Below, one piece after another: positions 44,690 to 54,719 of a stretch of 64,000 nucleotides of DNA (position 1 is its first letter; each line of letters starts with the position of its first letter). This DNA comes from Brachionus rotundiformis (Eukaryota; Rotifera; Eurotatoria; Ploima; Brachionidae): NCBI GenBank assembly GCA_016802295.1, contig JAESIW010000020.1:596649-660648 (forward strand), in the 5' to 3' direction. The notes beneath the pieces are model-generated. The model did no database searches, was not told where the DNA came from, and saw only the letters and a program-made list of their open reading frames with translations. The position numbers and the translations under genes were made by a program.

Positions 44690-46060
44690 CAAACAATCTT
44701 CTAGAAATCGGATACACCGATAAGCGGCTCATTTGGTTGAAGAACTTTATAAATAACAGAAAAAAGAGGACGGTTATTGGAGACAAGTCTTCACAGTGGT
44801 TAGATATATTAAGGATATGCCTCAAGGAATCAAAACACTATGCAAACTCTTTGCCGATGAAACAAAACTCATTGGTGTTAATAGAAATCCAATGGACCTC
44901 ACAAGATTACAAAGTGACATCGACTATCTGATAAGATGGGCTGATGACTGTATGATGGTTTTTAATGTTGATAATTGCAAGTATATGGTATTCAACACAA
45001 GTAATTCGATACTAATTTGAAAATGAATGGACTAGGTATGGGTAGGGCCAAAAACAAACGCGACTTAGGTATAATGATCAGTTCAAATCTAAAATGGAGT
45101 CATTGTAGCGGTGATAAAAGCTATAATATTGGGACAATTATCTAAAGTTATAGTTAACACTAGAAGCACCAAAACGAGTCATTTTGACTTGTTTTAATGA
45201 AATCTAATCTAATGGATAAAAAATTATTAATTGGATAAATCTATTCAAAACTTAATTTTAATTGAGTGAAAATTAAAAATTAGCTAAAAAAAGTATCTAG
45301 CAAGAAATTGATCTTTTATTGAAAACATTTCTTTTTGAGCCCATTCTTCGTCTTTCATGTAAAAAACAAAAACTATAATTTTTGCTTTTATTAAATTTGC
45401 TTATTTTCGTTCAAGTATTAAGGTTTGGGTCAGTTTTTTAAAAATTTGTATACTTTTTATTAATATTTTATGGCTCATCCATTGATTTTGTAGCTAAATT
45501 CAATATTTTAATTGAAAAACGAGTCAAAATGACTTGTTTTGGTGCTTCTAGTAGTATATACTTGATTTTGAACAAAGACAATTTTTTTTTTATTTGAATT
45601 TAGTTAATTTAGAAAGTTGTTCTTATTTTTATGCTGAAAAAAAAAAGCTTTGCTCTAATTACAATAGTTTACTTGGATATTAGCGGCCAAAAATCGAAAA
45701 AGAGTCATTTTGACTCGTTGGTGCTTCTAGTGTTAATAAATACGTTCAAGAATCTTTACGTGCCATTTTTTAGACCTCATCTCGAGCACGTACATGAAGA
45801 AAAGCATTTTAGTAATCGAGAAGGTTCAAATAAGAGCAAAAAAATTGGTCAAGTCACTTAGGTATCTATCATATGAGAAAAGATTAGAGAAGTTGAGACT
45901 CACTACCCTGAGCAAGAGAGGAGAGAACGAAGATCCAAAAAACTGACGAGCATTTGATACTTATCAGAGTAGTGGACAAATGGAACAATTTGCCTGGTGT
46001 AGCAGTCAAAGAAAGTTAAGAACTTGTTTAAGAAAATATTTAAGTTTGATGGGTTAAACC
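44690..46060 (+). mobile_element. second LINE relic, split by a MITE
   Basis: The first part, 44690-45150, encodes EIGYTDKRLIWLKNFINNR, then DMPQG directly followed by LCKLFADETKL. The stretch between PQG and the catalytic FADD box is deleted, and the box itself reads FADE. The second part, 45737-46060, continues the same kind of ORF with ENVQIRAKKLVKSLRYLSYE-like and RVVDKWNNLPGVAVKES segments in several frames. The 583-bp piece between them is the TTAA-flanked MITE at 45154-45736. The element is clearly inactive. Confidence 0.6.
45154..45736. mobile_element. piggyBac-like MITE with TTAA target sites
   Basis: Outer ends are TTAA-CACTAGAAGCACC and GGTGCTTCTAGTG-TTAA. TTAA duplication and CACTAGAA-like termini are known for piggyBac elements. 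A subterminal motif GAGTCATTTTGACTTG occurs near both ends. An extra internal inverted end lies at about 45520-45550 (TGACTTGTTTTGGTGCTTCTAG in part), which suggests two nested or rearranged copies. No transposase is encoded. Confidence 0.75.
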
Positions 46061-46187
46061 ACCGTAGCTTATTATAAACAGTGTTATTAAATTTTTTGAA
46101 TTATTAGGTCTTTAAATTTTTCTTTATTAGTTTAAGGAATAAAAAAAAAATTTTTTTTCAAAAATTTTATTGATAAAACATGCTAAA

Positions 46188-46733
46188 TTAAAGAGATCCA
46201 TAAACCATACCTGAATAATTTTCTGGAGTTCCACTTTCTTTGGTAGACTTCAAATAGCAGTATTTAAAATCTGTATAGTAAGCATAGGCAGCACAACCAG
46301 GAGTTGAACGACACAAAGAGCAACAATCGGCAGATGATGCTACGTCAGCTTTTTCTGATAGATCACATCCTGGATAGTTGATATCAATTTTTTCAGTGCA
46401 TGGACAAGGAGCTGGAGTTGGAGGCTGGGTTGTTGGTTGGGTTGTAGGCTGACTTGGTTGTTGTCTGCATCCTGAGAATCGTCCATCAGACATTACCCTT
46501 CTTTCAGTAACTGTGTATTTCAACCAGCAAGCACCAGTGCTTGGCAAAAAAGTCCAAGCAGCGCATTGAGCTACCGTGTAACATAATGCACAGCATTCAT
46601 CTAAAGTTTTGACAAAACATGGTGTAGTTCCCAAATCGTTTCCGAAATAATCTACATTTGATTCAAAAGAGCAAGTTTGGGCATTGACATTCCAGAGGAC
46701 AATGCTGATTACAACAAATATAGCTTTATACAT
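46188..46733 (-). CDS. secreted protein with two PAN/apple-like domains
   Basis: Single exon, 181 residues. A signal peptide (1-18, ending NVNA) precedes PAN-like domain one (about 20-90: DYFGNDLGT, CCALC, AAWTFLP, ACWLKY). A Pro/Thr-rich linker (PTTQPTTQPPTPAP) follows, then PAN-like domain two (about 110-181: DINYPGCDL, CCSLC, GCAAYAY, YCYLK). Each has the CC..C and later Cys pattern of PAN_4 domains. It is probably exported and may bind carbohydrates or proteins, by family. It belongs to a cluster of four such genes up to 53948. An ACGT motif lies about 90 bp upstream of the ATG. Confidence 0.8.
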   Translation of the reverse strand: MYKAIFVVISIVLWNVNAQTCSFESNVDYFGNDLGTTPCFVKTLDECCALCYTVAQCAAWTFLPSTGACWLKYTVTERRVMSDGRFSGCRQQPSQPTTQPTTQPPTPAPCPCTEKIDINYPGCDLSEKADVASSADCCSLCRSTPGCAAYAYYTDFKYCYLKSTKESGTPENYSGMVYGSL

Positions 46734-48306
46734 TTTTTTTCTTGTTTTGCTTTGAAATTGATGTTTTTTGGAAACATTTTACCAAGTCAAATTTATACAT
46801 GAATCCTCATCATGTATTACGTCAGATTTTGTAGGATCCAATTTCATCTTTAATTGTGAAATAGCGCTGCTTCTAATTCAAATAGACTTAAATCCTTTAA
46901 GTTACAATTTTTATAAAATAAATATTTAATAAAGAATTGATTACATTAAAAAAAATATCATTTGAGTTATCTTGAGCTTAACCATTTAAAAAAATTCAAT
47001 CTAGCTATGGTGAAATATTTCGTGACTTTGTAATTAATCAATTGTCATTAAACAATCTTATTCATTCGTTGAAATCATTTCTTTTTAGATTCGACATTAA
47101 TTTTTAAAGTGCAATTATCTTTAAATATTAATCATTTTTACAAAGGTTTATACAATCAGAGATTTTTTTCTCTACTAGAGAAACGATGTGACATTATTGT
47201 ATATTTTCTACATATGAAAAACAGATTTCTTTTATTCTTGATTGATTTAAGCTTATTTTTTTTAAATTAATAAAAAATATATTTAAATATAAAAATTTAT
47301 TAAATTACTTAAAATTAATAAATTATTCTATAATTTATATAATTGCTTACTCTTTAAACAAACATACAAATTTTATGTCAATTTATTTTACCTATCAGGG
47401 TGAGATTGGTACAATCTGATTTCTTCTAGTTCGATAGCTGTCCAGGTAAACTAAGGTGACCATGTTAGCAGGACTGAATCAACCAACCTCTTATATTTGT
47501 CCTAAATTAGCTTATGCTCATTTTCATTGAGAAGAATTTGTACTTATTCAATGGTCTTTTGCTGAATGAGTTTGTCCAAGTGATATGATTGATTCCTCAT
47601 GGAGTTAGAATATTTGGATTAAGCGGTACCAGTTGCACTTTATTTAGTCAATATTTCAATAGATATACCAATATTAAACTTTATTTAAATTTTATTGATA
47701 ATTTTAAATAATTAAATTTAATTATATTTTGCAATAATCATTTTAAACTTATTAATTTTTCGTTTAATTAAAGTACGATTCAAGTCAATAATACCAATTA
47801 ATTTTGATACCTAGATACTTATTTGGCATCTTTAGCTTATATAATCAAAATCTAGACAAATTTTAATTTTGAGATAGCTATATAATCTTTTTTAAGATTC
47901 AATTTGCTCTGCTTTTGATTTCTTTATCAACATTATTAATAGTTTTAAAGTGCATTTTTTTAAAAAATTAATACCAATCTTAAGAGAGTATTAATAAAAG
48001 AGTTTAGCAATCTTTACAATTAGATCAAAAAATTAATTTTAATTTAAAAAATTAAATTATGCTCTTTCTTATTTGTATTTTTATAAATAACATTTTTTTG
48101 ATTATATTATGTTGTTCAGATTAGCTAAATAGCAATTTAAAAAAAGTACTTAACCAAATTAATTTTTTTTATAAAAATGTACAGGGACAATATTTTTTAA
48201 AATTTTATTTACATTTAAAGAGATTCATTTAAAAAAAACAACTAATTCTAATAGATTTAATTTAATAAATTTTATTGTTGAATTATTTTTTCTAAATTCA
48301 GGAATT
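46734..48306. other. spacer between PAN genes
   Basis: Holds the promoter of the gene at 46188 (ATTACGTCAG at 46816-46825). Otherwise AT-rich, with no open frame of note. Confidence 0.5.
46816..46825. promoter_or_regulatory. ACGT (CRE/bZIP-like) motif
   Basis: ATTACGTCAG about 85-90 bp upstream of the ATG of the PAN gene at 46733. The similar ATTACGTAAA lies 75-80 bp upstream of the next PAN gene. It may be a shared regulatory site, but the sample is small. Confidence 0.3.
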
Positions 48307-48945
48307 TTAAACAACTTTGACCCCAGATAGCATACCTGGGTAGGTATCTTTATTCGCACTTGAGGACTTTAAATAACAATACGAGAATTCAACGTAATAA
48401 GACCAAGCCGCGCATCCTGGAGTTGATCCGCACAGGTTACAGCACTCACTGGCATCCGTAACTGATCCAACTCCTTTCAAGTCGTTGCCAGCGTAGTTCA
48501 CGTCGGTCTCAATGAAACAACCAGTCAAAACAGTTGATGAAGTCTGCGTGGTAGTCGATGTAGTAGTGGATGGGGCTGTTGTTGTAGCTGTTGTTGTAGC
48601 TGTGGTTGTAGCTGTGGTTGTAGCCGTAGTTGATCTAGTAGTTGTTATTAAAGTGACTTGACCAGCTGTTTGCTTCACACCGGAATATCGACCATCAGAG
48701 ACAAAACGTCTTGATCCAACTGCGTATTTTAACCAGCAAGCGCCAGTGGCCGGCAAAAATGTCCAAGCACCACAGTTTGTAGTTGCACCGCATGCTAAAC
48801 AACACTCATCAATAGATGCCTTAAATGTTGGATAAGTGCTTAAATCATTGCCAAAATAGTCTATATTAGTTTCATAGGTGCACTGTTGAGCTATGGTCAA
48901 AGCCAAAAGACCTAATAAAGTAAAAACCAAAAAAATACTTTTCAT
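48307..48945 (-). CDS. secreted protein with two PAN/apple-like domains
   Basis: Single exon, 212 residues, about half identical to its neighbour at 46188. Signal peptide 1-19. PAN-like domain one at about 21-92 (NIDYFGNDLST, CCLACG, GAWTFLPATGACWLKY, RRFVSDGRYSG). A mucin-like Thr/Ser/Ala linker at about 97-141 is encoded by a 12-nt repeat (TATT units in protein). PAN-like domain two at about 142-212 (DVNYAGNDL, CCNLCG, YCYLKSS). The linker is likely O-glycosylated. The repeat makes this linker prone to length change. Confidence 0.82.
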   Translation of the reverse strand: MKSIFLVFTLLGLLALTIAQQCTYETNIDYFGNDLSTYPTFKASIDECCLACGATTNCGAWTFLPATGACWLKYAVGSRRFVSDGRYSGVKQTAGQVTLITTTRSTTATTTATTTATTTATTTAPSTTTSTTTQTSSTVLTGCFIETDVNYAGNDLKGVGSVTDASECCNLCGSTPGCAAWSYYVEFSYCYLKSSSANKDTYPGMLSGVKVV

Positions 48946-49017
48946 TTTTAACTTGGTATTAAATTTTATTAAAACTCAATCAAATTAAAGAAAAAATTTG
49001 GTTATTTATAATCAATT

Positions 49018-49027
49018 ATTACGTAAA
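49018..49027. promoter_or_regulatory. ACGT (CRE/bZIP-like) motif
   Basis: ATTACGTAAA upstream of the PAN gene at 48945, comparable to 46816-46825. ACGT cores also occur at 53179-53182 and 53207-53210 between the divergent PAN genes. Confidence 0.28.
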
Positions 49028-49142
49028 TGTGTGCATTGAGATTGAGGGGTTGATATAGTTACATTTTATGATATCATTTTACACTTAATCCTGAACTGTT
49101 TTAATTAAAATTCAAAGTCTTATATAACGAATAGTGGTGGAT

Positions 49143-52069
49143 TTAGGATTCAATTGTTGGTAAAGATATTTGATTGCCAATTTTGTCTTCATTATTAGTA
49201 AGAACCAAATCCAGTTTTGGGTCTTGTGTGTCGTTTCGCTGGGCTAGGCTTTGTTGTGCTGCTAAAGTTTGACTTAATTCGGGAAATGTTTTGAACAAAT
49301 ATTTATTGGAAACATAATATTGGGCTTTTTGCTCGGCTTTGCAATGCTTTTGGTAACGTGAGCAAATTTTCCTATTCGTGCTGTTCACTTTTCTTATGCG
49401 TTCTAAATTTTTAAGAGTAAAATTATTCGAATAAAAAATAAAATATATCTAAAATTATTTTTTATCTCTTTTAATATTTTAGAATTTAGAATAGAAATTC
49501 ATTTTTTAAAGGACTAAAAATTTATTGAAAATGATTGAATTACTAGTCTTGGAAAGATAAAAACCCATTTCCAGATAAGATCAACTTATACCAAGCTGGG
49601 CTGTTGTGGACTTTTGTTATTATTTGAATATAATTTCATTTAAAGGATTAGTATTTTTATAACAGACTAAATTATTCTTAAATTTAGATAAAATTTGTAT
49701 ATTAATGGAATTTAACTTTTAATCAGTAAATTTTATTAAAAAAAATTTTATTTTTTACATCTTTCAGCACCTAGTGATACAAATGAACTCGATATTTTAT
49801 TATCTTAGCCCCTGAAGTTTTACCCATAAATTAAACTGGCGCGAAAAATTTCGAAAAAAATTATTCTAAATTGCTCAATTTAAAAAATCATCTATATACC
49901 TCCTAAAATGTATTTTTTCTTAAAAAAATTTATATTTTTTTTGCTAAATCTATTTATCAAATTGTTTCTCTCCCTAACTAACCATCTCTTATAAGATCAA
50001 TATTTTTTTCTAGTTTCTTATCTAAATTATTAATTTAATAAATCAGATAGTATTGTTGATGTTTTTTATTTAAAAAATATAATTAGATTAAGTTTTTTAA
50101 ACATGCATTATATATTTTTTCGAGTAGCTAAAATATTTTTTTTTAGTAGCAATTTAAATAAAATTGAATATTATTGGCATATAATTTTATTATGGAATTT
50201 CCAACACTTGATTTGACAATTGAAAAAAATTCAAGAAGAGGGAAACGTAAAAAGCTTTGCCATCACTTCAACGAAAACCAAAAGGTCCATTGAACTTATA
50301 TGCATTCTTAATAGTGAAGCTACAAAAACTTCAAAAAAGAGAGGAAGGCCAAGAAAAGATTAAATTAATTTTTTATAATAATTTGTTTTGTGTGTTTGTT
50401 TAGGTTTTGATTTTTTTAATTAGCTACTAAAAAAATATTTTAGCTACTCGAAAAAATATAACCCTTTAAAAATTATCAGCTCTAATCATTATTTGGTAGA
50501 ACAAATTCTTATAAGCATCTACATTTTTTTTAAATAATAATTTATTAACTGGTTATGATTATTACCTTTTAAAATTATTTTTTTAATATAACTTGCAATT
50601 TTAAGACAAATACTATCTAATATTTTGACCAGAAAATATATAGTAATTAATGATTATTTTTTCATTTGAGCTAATCTTTAAATTTTTTAAATTTAAAACA
50701 AGTATAATTAATAAATAACATTAATTATCTAATAAATTAGGTTATATTTGATATTATAGATAGCTTAACCTGTAAGCTATTTTACCAATAACGCGTTTGG
50801 TTGGGCTTGGCAGTATACTGCTTCAAAAGTGTATATTATTTGAATTTTATATGGTTGGAAATTTTTAACCAAAATTGAGTCATTGTTTAGAAAGACTAAT
50901 TGGTCAAGCTACATATTTTCTACATGTTTCTTAATTCATCTTAATAATAATAGTAATAATAATTAAAAAATTAGCTACGACAAGCAAGATTACGCCTGAA
51001 ATCATCGACATCAAAAACTTGGTGCCCGGTCATGAAGGCTTCGTAGCGATTGTTGAATTGTTGGATCATGCCGCCTCGTGCACGGCGCTCGTGAAGGGAT
51101 GTCAAGTTTAGGAAAGAAAAATCAAATTGATCAAAATTTTAATTAAACATTTTTATTATATTTAGTCTTCTTTTTGGATCCCTTTATGTATACTTTTTTT
51201 TGGAAACAAATGGCATTCCAGCAATCGTATAGTAAAAAATTTTTAAAACATAAATTCTAGTAATAAATATTTTTCAATATTTCCCTATTTTTTAAATCAA
51301 ATTTTTAATTTAGCCTACTGATTTTAAATATTAAGAATCAAAATTTCTTATTAGAATTTGATTATTAAATTATTATTTGGATATATGTATACTTACGAAT
51401 AGCTTTTTGCAAATCATAAAACGATTTGGTACTCTGTTTGGTATTATGCTTCAGATAGCTTGGTAAATTTCTTCTCTTTTGATCAATGAATTTTTCAAAA
51501 ACATTCTTCTGATGTCCACTATCAGATTCAAAACTATGGTGTGAGTAGTCGTTTAAATTGACCGCTGTGCGTATTCGATTTGTGGATAGACTTTCCATAG
51601 TGTCTAATTCATTCATTCTGTGCTCATTGTCCAAATTGTCACTATTAACTGTTTGAGTTTCCATTAGTTGTTCAACAAGTAGAGTTTTTTCTCTTTTGAT
51701 CAGAAGCTGAGTGTAGCTTAGCCTTTTGTCCAAATTTCTTTGCGTCAAAGTCAGCAGTTTATCTTCAATATTGTTCTGGTTGAGCTTGCGGCGCTCATTT
51801 GGACTCATTAGAGATTTCTTCTTCTCCACCTTTACCGGCTCTCTGGCAGTACTTGCTCTGGTTGAGCTACATGTTCGGTCAGAACCAGGCTTTTTAAAAT
51901 ATTCAACATAATATCCACTTTTTTCTGCCAAATTAAGCCTTCTGAATTGATTGGTAATCGGCTCCAGACTATTCATTTGGGTCATTGCTGAACTAGTACG
52001 AGTGTCCGAGCTCCTTGATACTGAAATGTTCACATTATTTAGTTTTTGTTGATCTAATTTTGAACTCAT
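49143..52069 (-). CDS. unknown protein, paralogue of the gene at 41623-43411
   Basis: Two exons, 52069-51397 and 49402-49143 (minus strand), joined in phase 1 across a 1994-nt intron (GTAAGT...TTTAG), give 310 residues. Blocks shared with the paralogue are MSPNERRKLNQNNIEDKLL and KREKTLL in a charged helix, FEKFIDQKR and FYDLQKA before the splice site, and ICSRYQKHCKAEQKAQYYVS in exon two. The position and phase of the intron are the same in both genes. The CxxC present in the paralogue's exon two is missing here, so a zinc site would not be conserved. The intron holds a LINE fragment and a TIR element. Located between PAN genes; no function assigned. Confidence 0.7.
50111..50460. mobile_element. 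TIR element with vestigial coding part
   Basis: Left TIR 50111-50150 (TATATTTTTTCGAGTAGCTA and on) is the inverted copy of 50423-50460. Between them the plus strand encodes MEFPTLDLTIEKNSRRGKRK, and after a shift a segment ending KKRGRPRKD with a stop. This looks like remnants of a transposase kept in an internally deleted derivative. It lies in the intron of the 49143-52069 gene. The superfamily is uncertain. Confidence 0.5.
50940..51115 (-). mobile_element. LINE 3' fragment
   Basis: The minus strand reads LTSLHERRARGGMIQQFNNR and then VDDFRRNLACRS with a stop, matching the end of CR1/L2-type reverse-transcriptase ORFs. An AAT-type trinucleotide tail at 50942-50965 follows. Same family type as the fragment at 10105 but a distinct insertion. 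Confidence 0.55.
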
Positions 52070-52252
52070 TTTTATACAATTGATTCTTATTTTAATTAAT
52101 TGTAAATTTCAAGGTAGGCAAAAACCTTTAGATTTTTAATAAGACCAATACATCTAGAGGCATTTATTGTTTTTTTTATGTAAATTTTTTATTTCAGAAA
52201 ATAAAGTAAACAATTAAAATTAAAAGAAAAATTCAAAGCTTTTATTTTTTAA

Positions 52253-53050
52253 TTAAAATAATATGATAGCAGAATTTATTAGTAGAATAGACGCCAAAAA
52301 TTCCAAGTTTGCTTTTAAAATGGCACTAGACGATATCAAAACATAAAATTTGGTAGTTGTTGTCGTCACTGCTTGGCTGTCTTCAGGCTTCCAAACCACA
52401 TTTGATTGTTTAAGACCAGAGTATCCTTTAATTAATTATAGGTTATTAATTTTGCATTTAGGATTTTTCTGAACACTTCAAACTTCAAGCTTAATTAAAC
52501 CACAGTAGAGTTACCTCATTTTTTTTTATATTTTTAAATAAAATAAATTAATTTTTAATTATAAATTTCTGCTGCGGAATTAAATTGTTTTATTTATAAT
52601 ATAGAACAGGCTTATTTTATTTTATTTAAAAATTAAAATATAAAAAAGAAAAATTAATCTAAAATCAGTTGATTATTCACCTTAAAAATATATTTATATT
52701 TCCTGATTAAATTAAAATAAATTTTTAATAAATAAAGTAAATTTTAAAAGTAGATATGAAAATGAGATTTTTATTTTATTAGATAATTTAGATAATAAAC
52801 TGTAAAAATTACTTGACATCACATTCTGTCTTCGTTCTCCAATACTACTTTTGATCCAACAGGCTAAGCTAGCCGAAACAAAAGTCCATGCCCTACAATC
52901 AGGCTCTTGGTTACATTTTTTACAGCAGTCAGCTGGGCTAAGCGTATATGAATAATACAAGTCTTTACCAAAATAGTCAACATCCTTCTCAAATGAACAG
53001 CATGATATTGGCAAAATCACGACTAGAATTAAAAAAAATTTTAAAATCAT
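52253..53050 (-). CDS. single-PAN-domain protein, possibly GPI-anchored
   Basis: Two exons, 53050-52813 and 52425-52253, joined in phase 1 (GTAATT...AAAG), give 136 residues. Exon one alone runs into intron sequence and stops. The join restores the domain end as VMS-RYSGLKQ, as in the neighbours (SDGRYSGVKQ). Signal peptide 1-18, one PAN-like domain (DVDYFGKDLYY, CCKKC, CRAWTFVS, ACWIKS), a short Thr run, and a hydrophobic C-terminus (LEFLASILLINSAIILF) like a GPI-attachment signal. It lacks the second PAN domain of its relatives. It is divergently placed to the PAN gene at 53358, with about 300 bp between the start codons. Confidence 0.65.
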
Positions 53051-53357
53051 CTTTATTTTTTTAAATCCTTTTATTAAATAATAAACTAAATTAGTATTTA
53101 ACTTAATTTTAATATATTTATAATTTATTTTTAATGTAATTTAATCATATCACATAATAGATTATTTTCAAGTGTTTTACGTGTCTTTAAAATAATACCC
53201 AGTAATACGTGATCGTTTGTCTTGGATTAAGATTTCGATCACGTTTTATCTTCTTGAATTCCGTGACCAATGTCAGACAGCACTGATTAGCGCATTTGCC
53301 AGACTTTCTATAAAAGAGGATACCTTTAAGTTAAAATCATGTTATAGTCTTCAAATA

Positions 53358-53948
53358 ATGAAAACAGCTCTTTTCTTTGTTTTTTTCCTATCTGTCTTTG
53401 GCGGATATCTTTCAACTACTTTAACATGTAGATATGAGTCTAATATTGAATATGTTGGATACCGAATTGGTGGTGCGTATTATGTTAGCGCTGGCCAATG
53501 TTGCTACATGTGTACCAATGATCCTTTGTGCAAGACATGGACCTATGACAAACGACAAAATTATTGTGTTTTAAGAAGCTCTTCTGAATATCGAAGATAC
53601 AGATGTGGTCGAATATCGGGATTCAAGGGAACATTTGCCTCAATTCCACCTTATGTAGCCGAAACAACACCTGCTCCGACTGGAACTACAGAAGCTTCGG
53701 CAACTACAGCACCTAAAGAATCAAGTTGTCTGATTGAATTTAATTCAAACTATCCTGGAAATGATATTGGTGGATCCTATAACATCAACACGATAGACGA
53801 ATGCTGCAATTTATGTGGATCCAATCCATCTTGCTATTCATTTGCTTACATGGAAAGCTCCAAATATTGCTTTTTGAAAGGACAGGCTAATCCAGACAAT
53901 AGACAGGATTATGATGGTATAATATCTGGCGTAGTTACAGTTAGATAA
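53358..53948 (+). CDS. secreted protein with two PAN/apple-like domains
   Basis: Single exon, 196 residues from the ATG at 53358. The frame is open further upstream to 53217, but the signal peptide (MKTALFFVFFLSVFGGYLS) begins here. Domain one: ESNIEYVGYRIGG, CCYMCTNDPLC, CVLRSS. Pro/Thr/Ala-rich linker. Domain two: NSNYPGNDIGGS, CCNLCGSNPSC, YCFLKG. It is more diverged than the other cluster members, especially in domain one, and the only one on the plus strand. It probably shares a bidirectional control region with the gene at 53050. Confidence 0.8.
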   Translation: MKTALFFVFFLSVFGGYLSTTLTCRYESNIEYVGYRIGGAYYVSAGQCCYMCTNDPLCKTWTYDKRQNYCVLRSSSEYRRYRCGRISGFKGTFASIPPYVAETTPAPTGTTEASATTAPKESSCLIEFNSNYPGNDIGGSYNINTIDECCNLCGSNPSCYSFAYMESSKYCFLKGQANPDNRQDYDGIISGVVTVR

Positions 53949-54224
53949 ATTAATTTTTTAAATATAATATTATTTTAATAAAGAGCAATTTTTAAAATAA
54001 TTAAAATGTTTATTTTACCAAGATTTTTTGTCTTGTATTTAATTCAAATTATTAGAAATTGACAATCTAGAATCAAAAAATCAGGATCTATTAGACCAGA
54101 CACCGCATCACCTAAAAATCAATGCCATTATAAAGGCGAAACTAATTCAGCTGGAAAAGAAATAATATACATATAATTAAATGCATATAAAAGCTTTTAG
54201 ATTTAAAACTGTCATCCTTAATAG

Positions 54225-54715
54225 AACCATATACAGTATGTTGCAAAACTTTAGAAATTTTTTTTTTGTTACCAAAAGAATTGTTTTTGCATTAATAATA
54301 GGCAGGAAAATAAAAAAAACCGTTTTTTTTTTTAAATTCTTATTTGTCATCAATCCATGATCATAATATCAAAAAAAAAATTAAGTGAAAAAAAAATACA
54401 AAAGAAAAAATGGATACAATTATTAACTGTCCAATTAAATCTCTGTTTACACCACTTATATCTTTTTTGTCTATAATTTATGGTTAAAAGGGGTTTTCTG
54501 ACCGCTGTATAGGATTCTAAGCTTTTTTTTGAGAAATCTCATTACAGTAGACTTACTTATCCTAACCCCTTGAGTCTTAGAATTAAAATCAGTTATTTAC
54601 TTATTTAACACCTCAAAATTGAACTCATCACTAAAAATTACCTTTCTCGAACGTTCATTATTCGAATTCAATCTTTTTTTACACCATTTCTTTTGATTAT
54701 TTCCGATGGCACTAA
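54225..54715 (-). mobile_element. Tc1-type transposon relics, two pieces
   Basis: The minus strand shows a helix-turn-helix segment (TQGVRISKSTVMRFLKKK) followed by KWCKQRFNWTVNN, as in Tc1 transposases. Upstream of it lies another piece, KKWCKKRL...KVIFSDEFNFEVL, which belongs after the HTH in a normal transposase. The order means two copies or a rearrangement. A terminal-repeat-like TACAGTATGTTGCAAAACTT is at 54232-54251. Everything is broken by stops. Confidence 0.5.
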
Positions 54716-54719
54716 ATTT

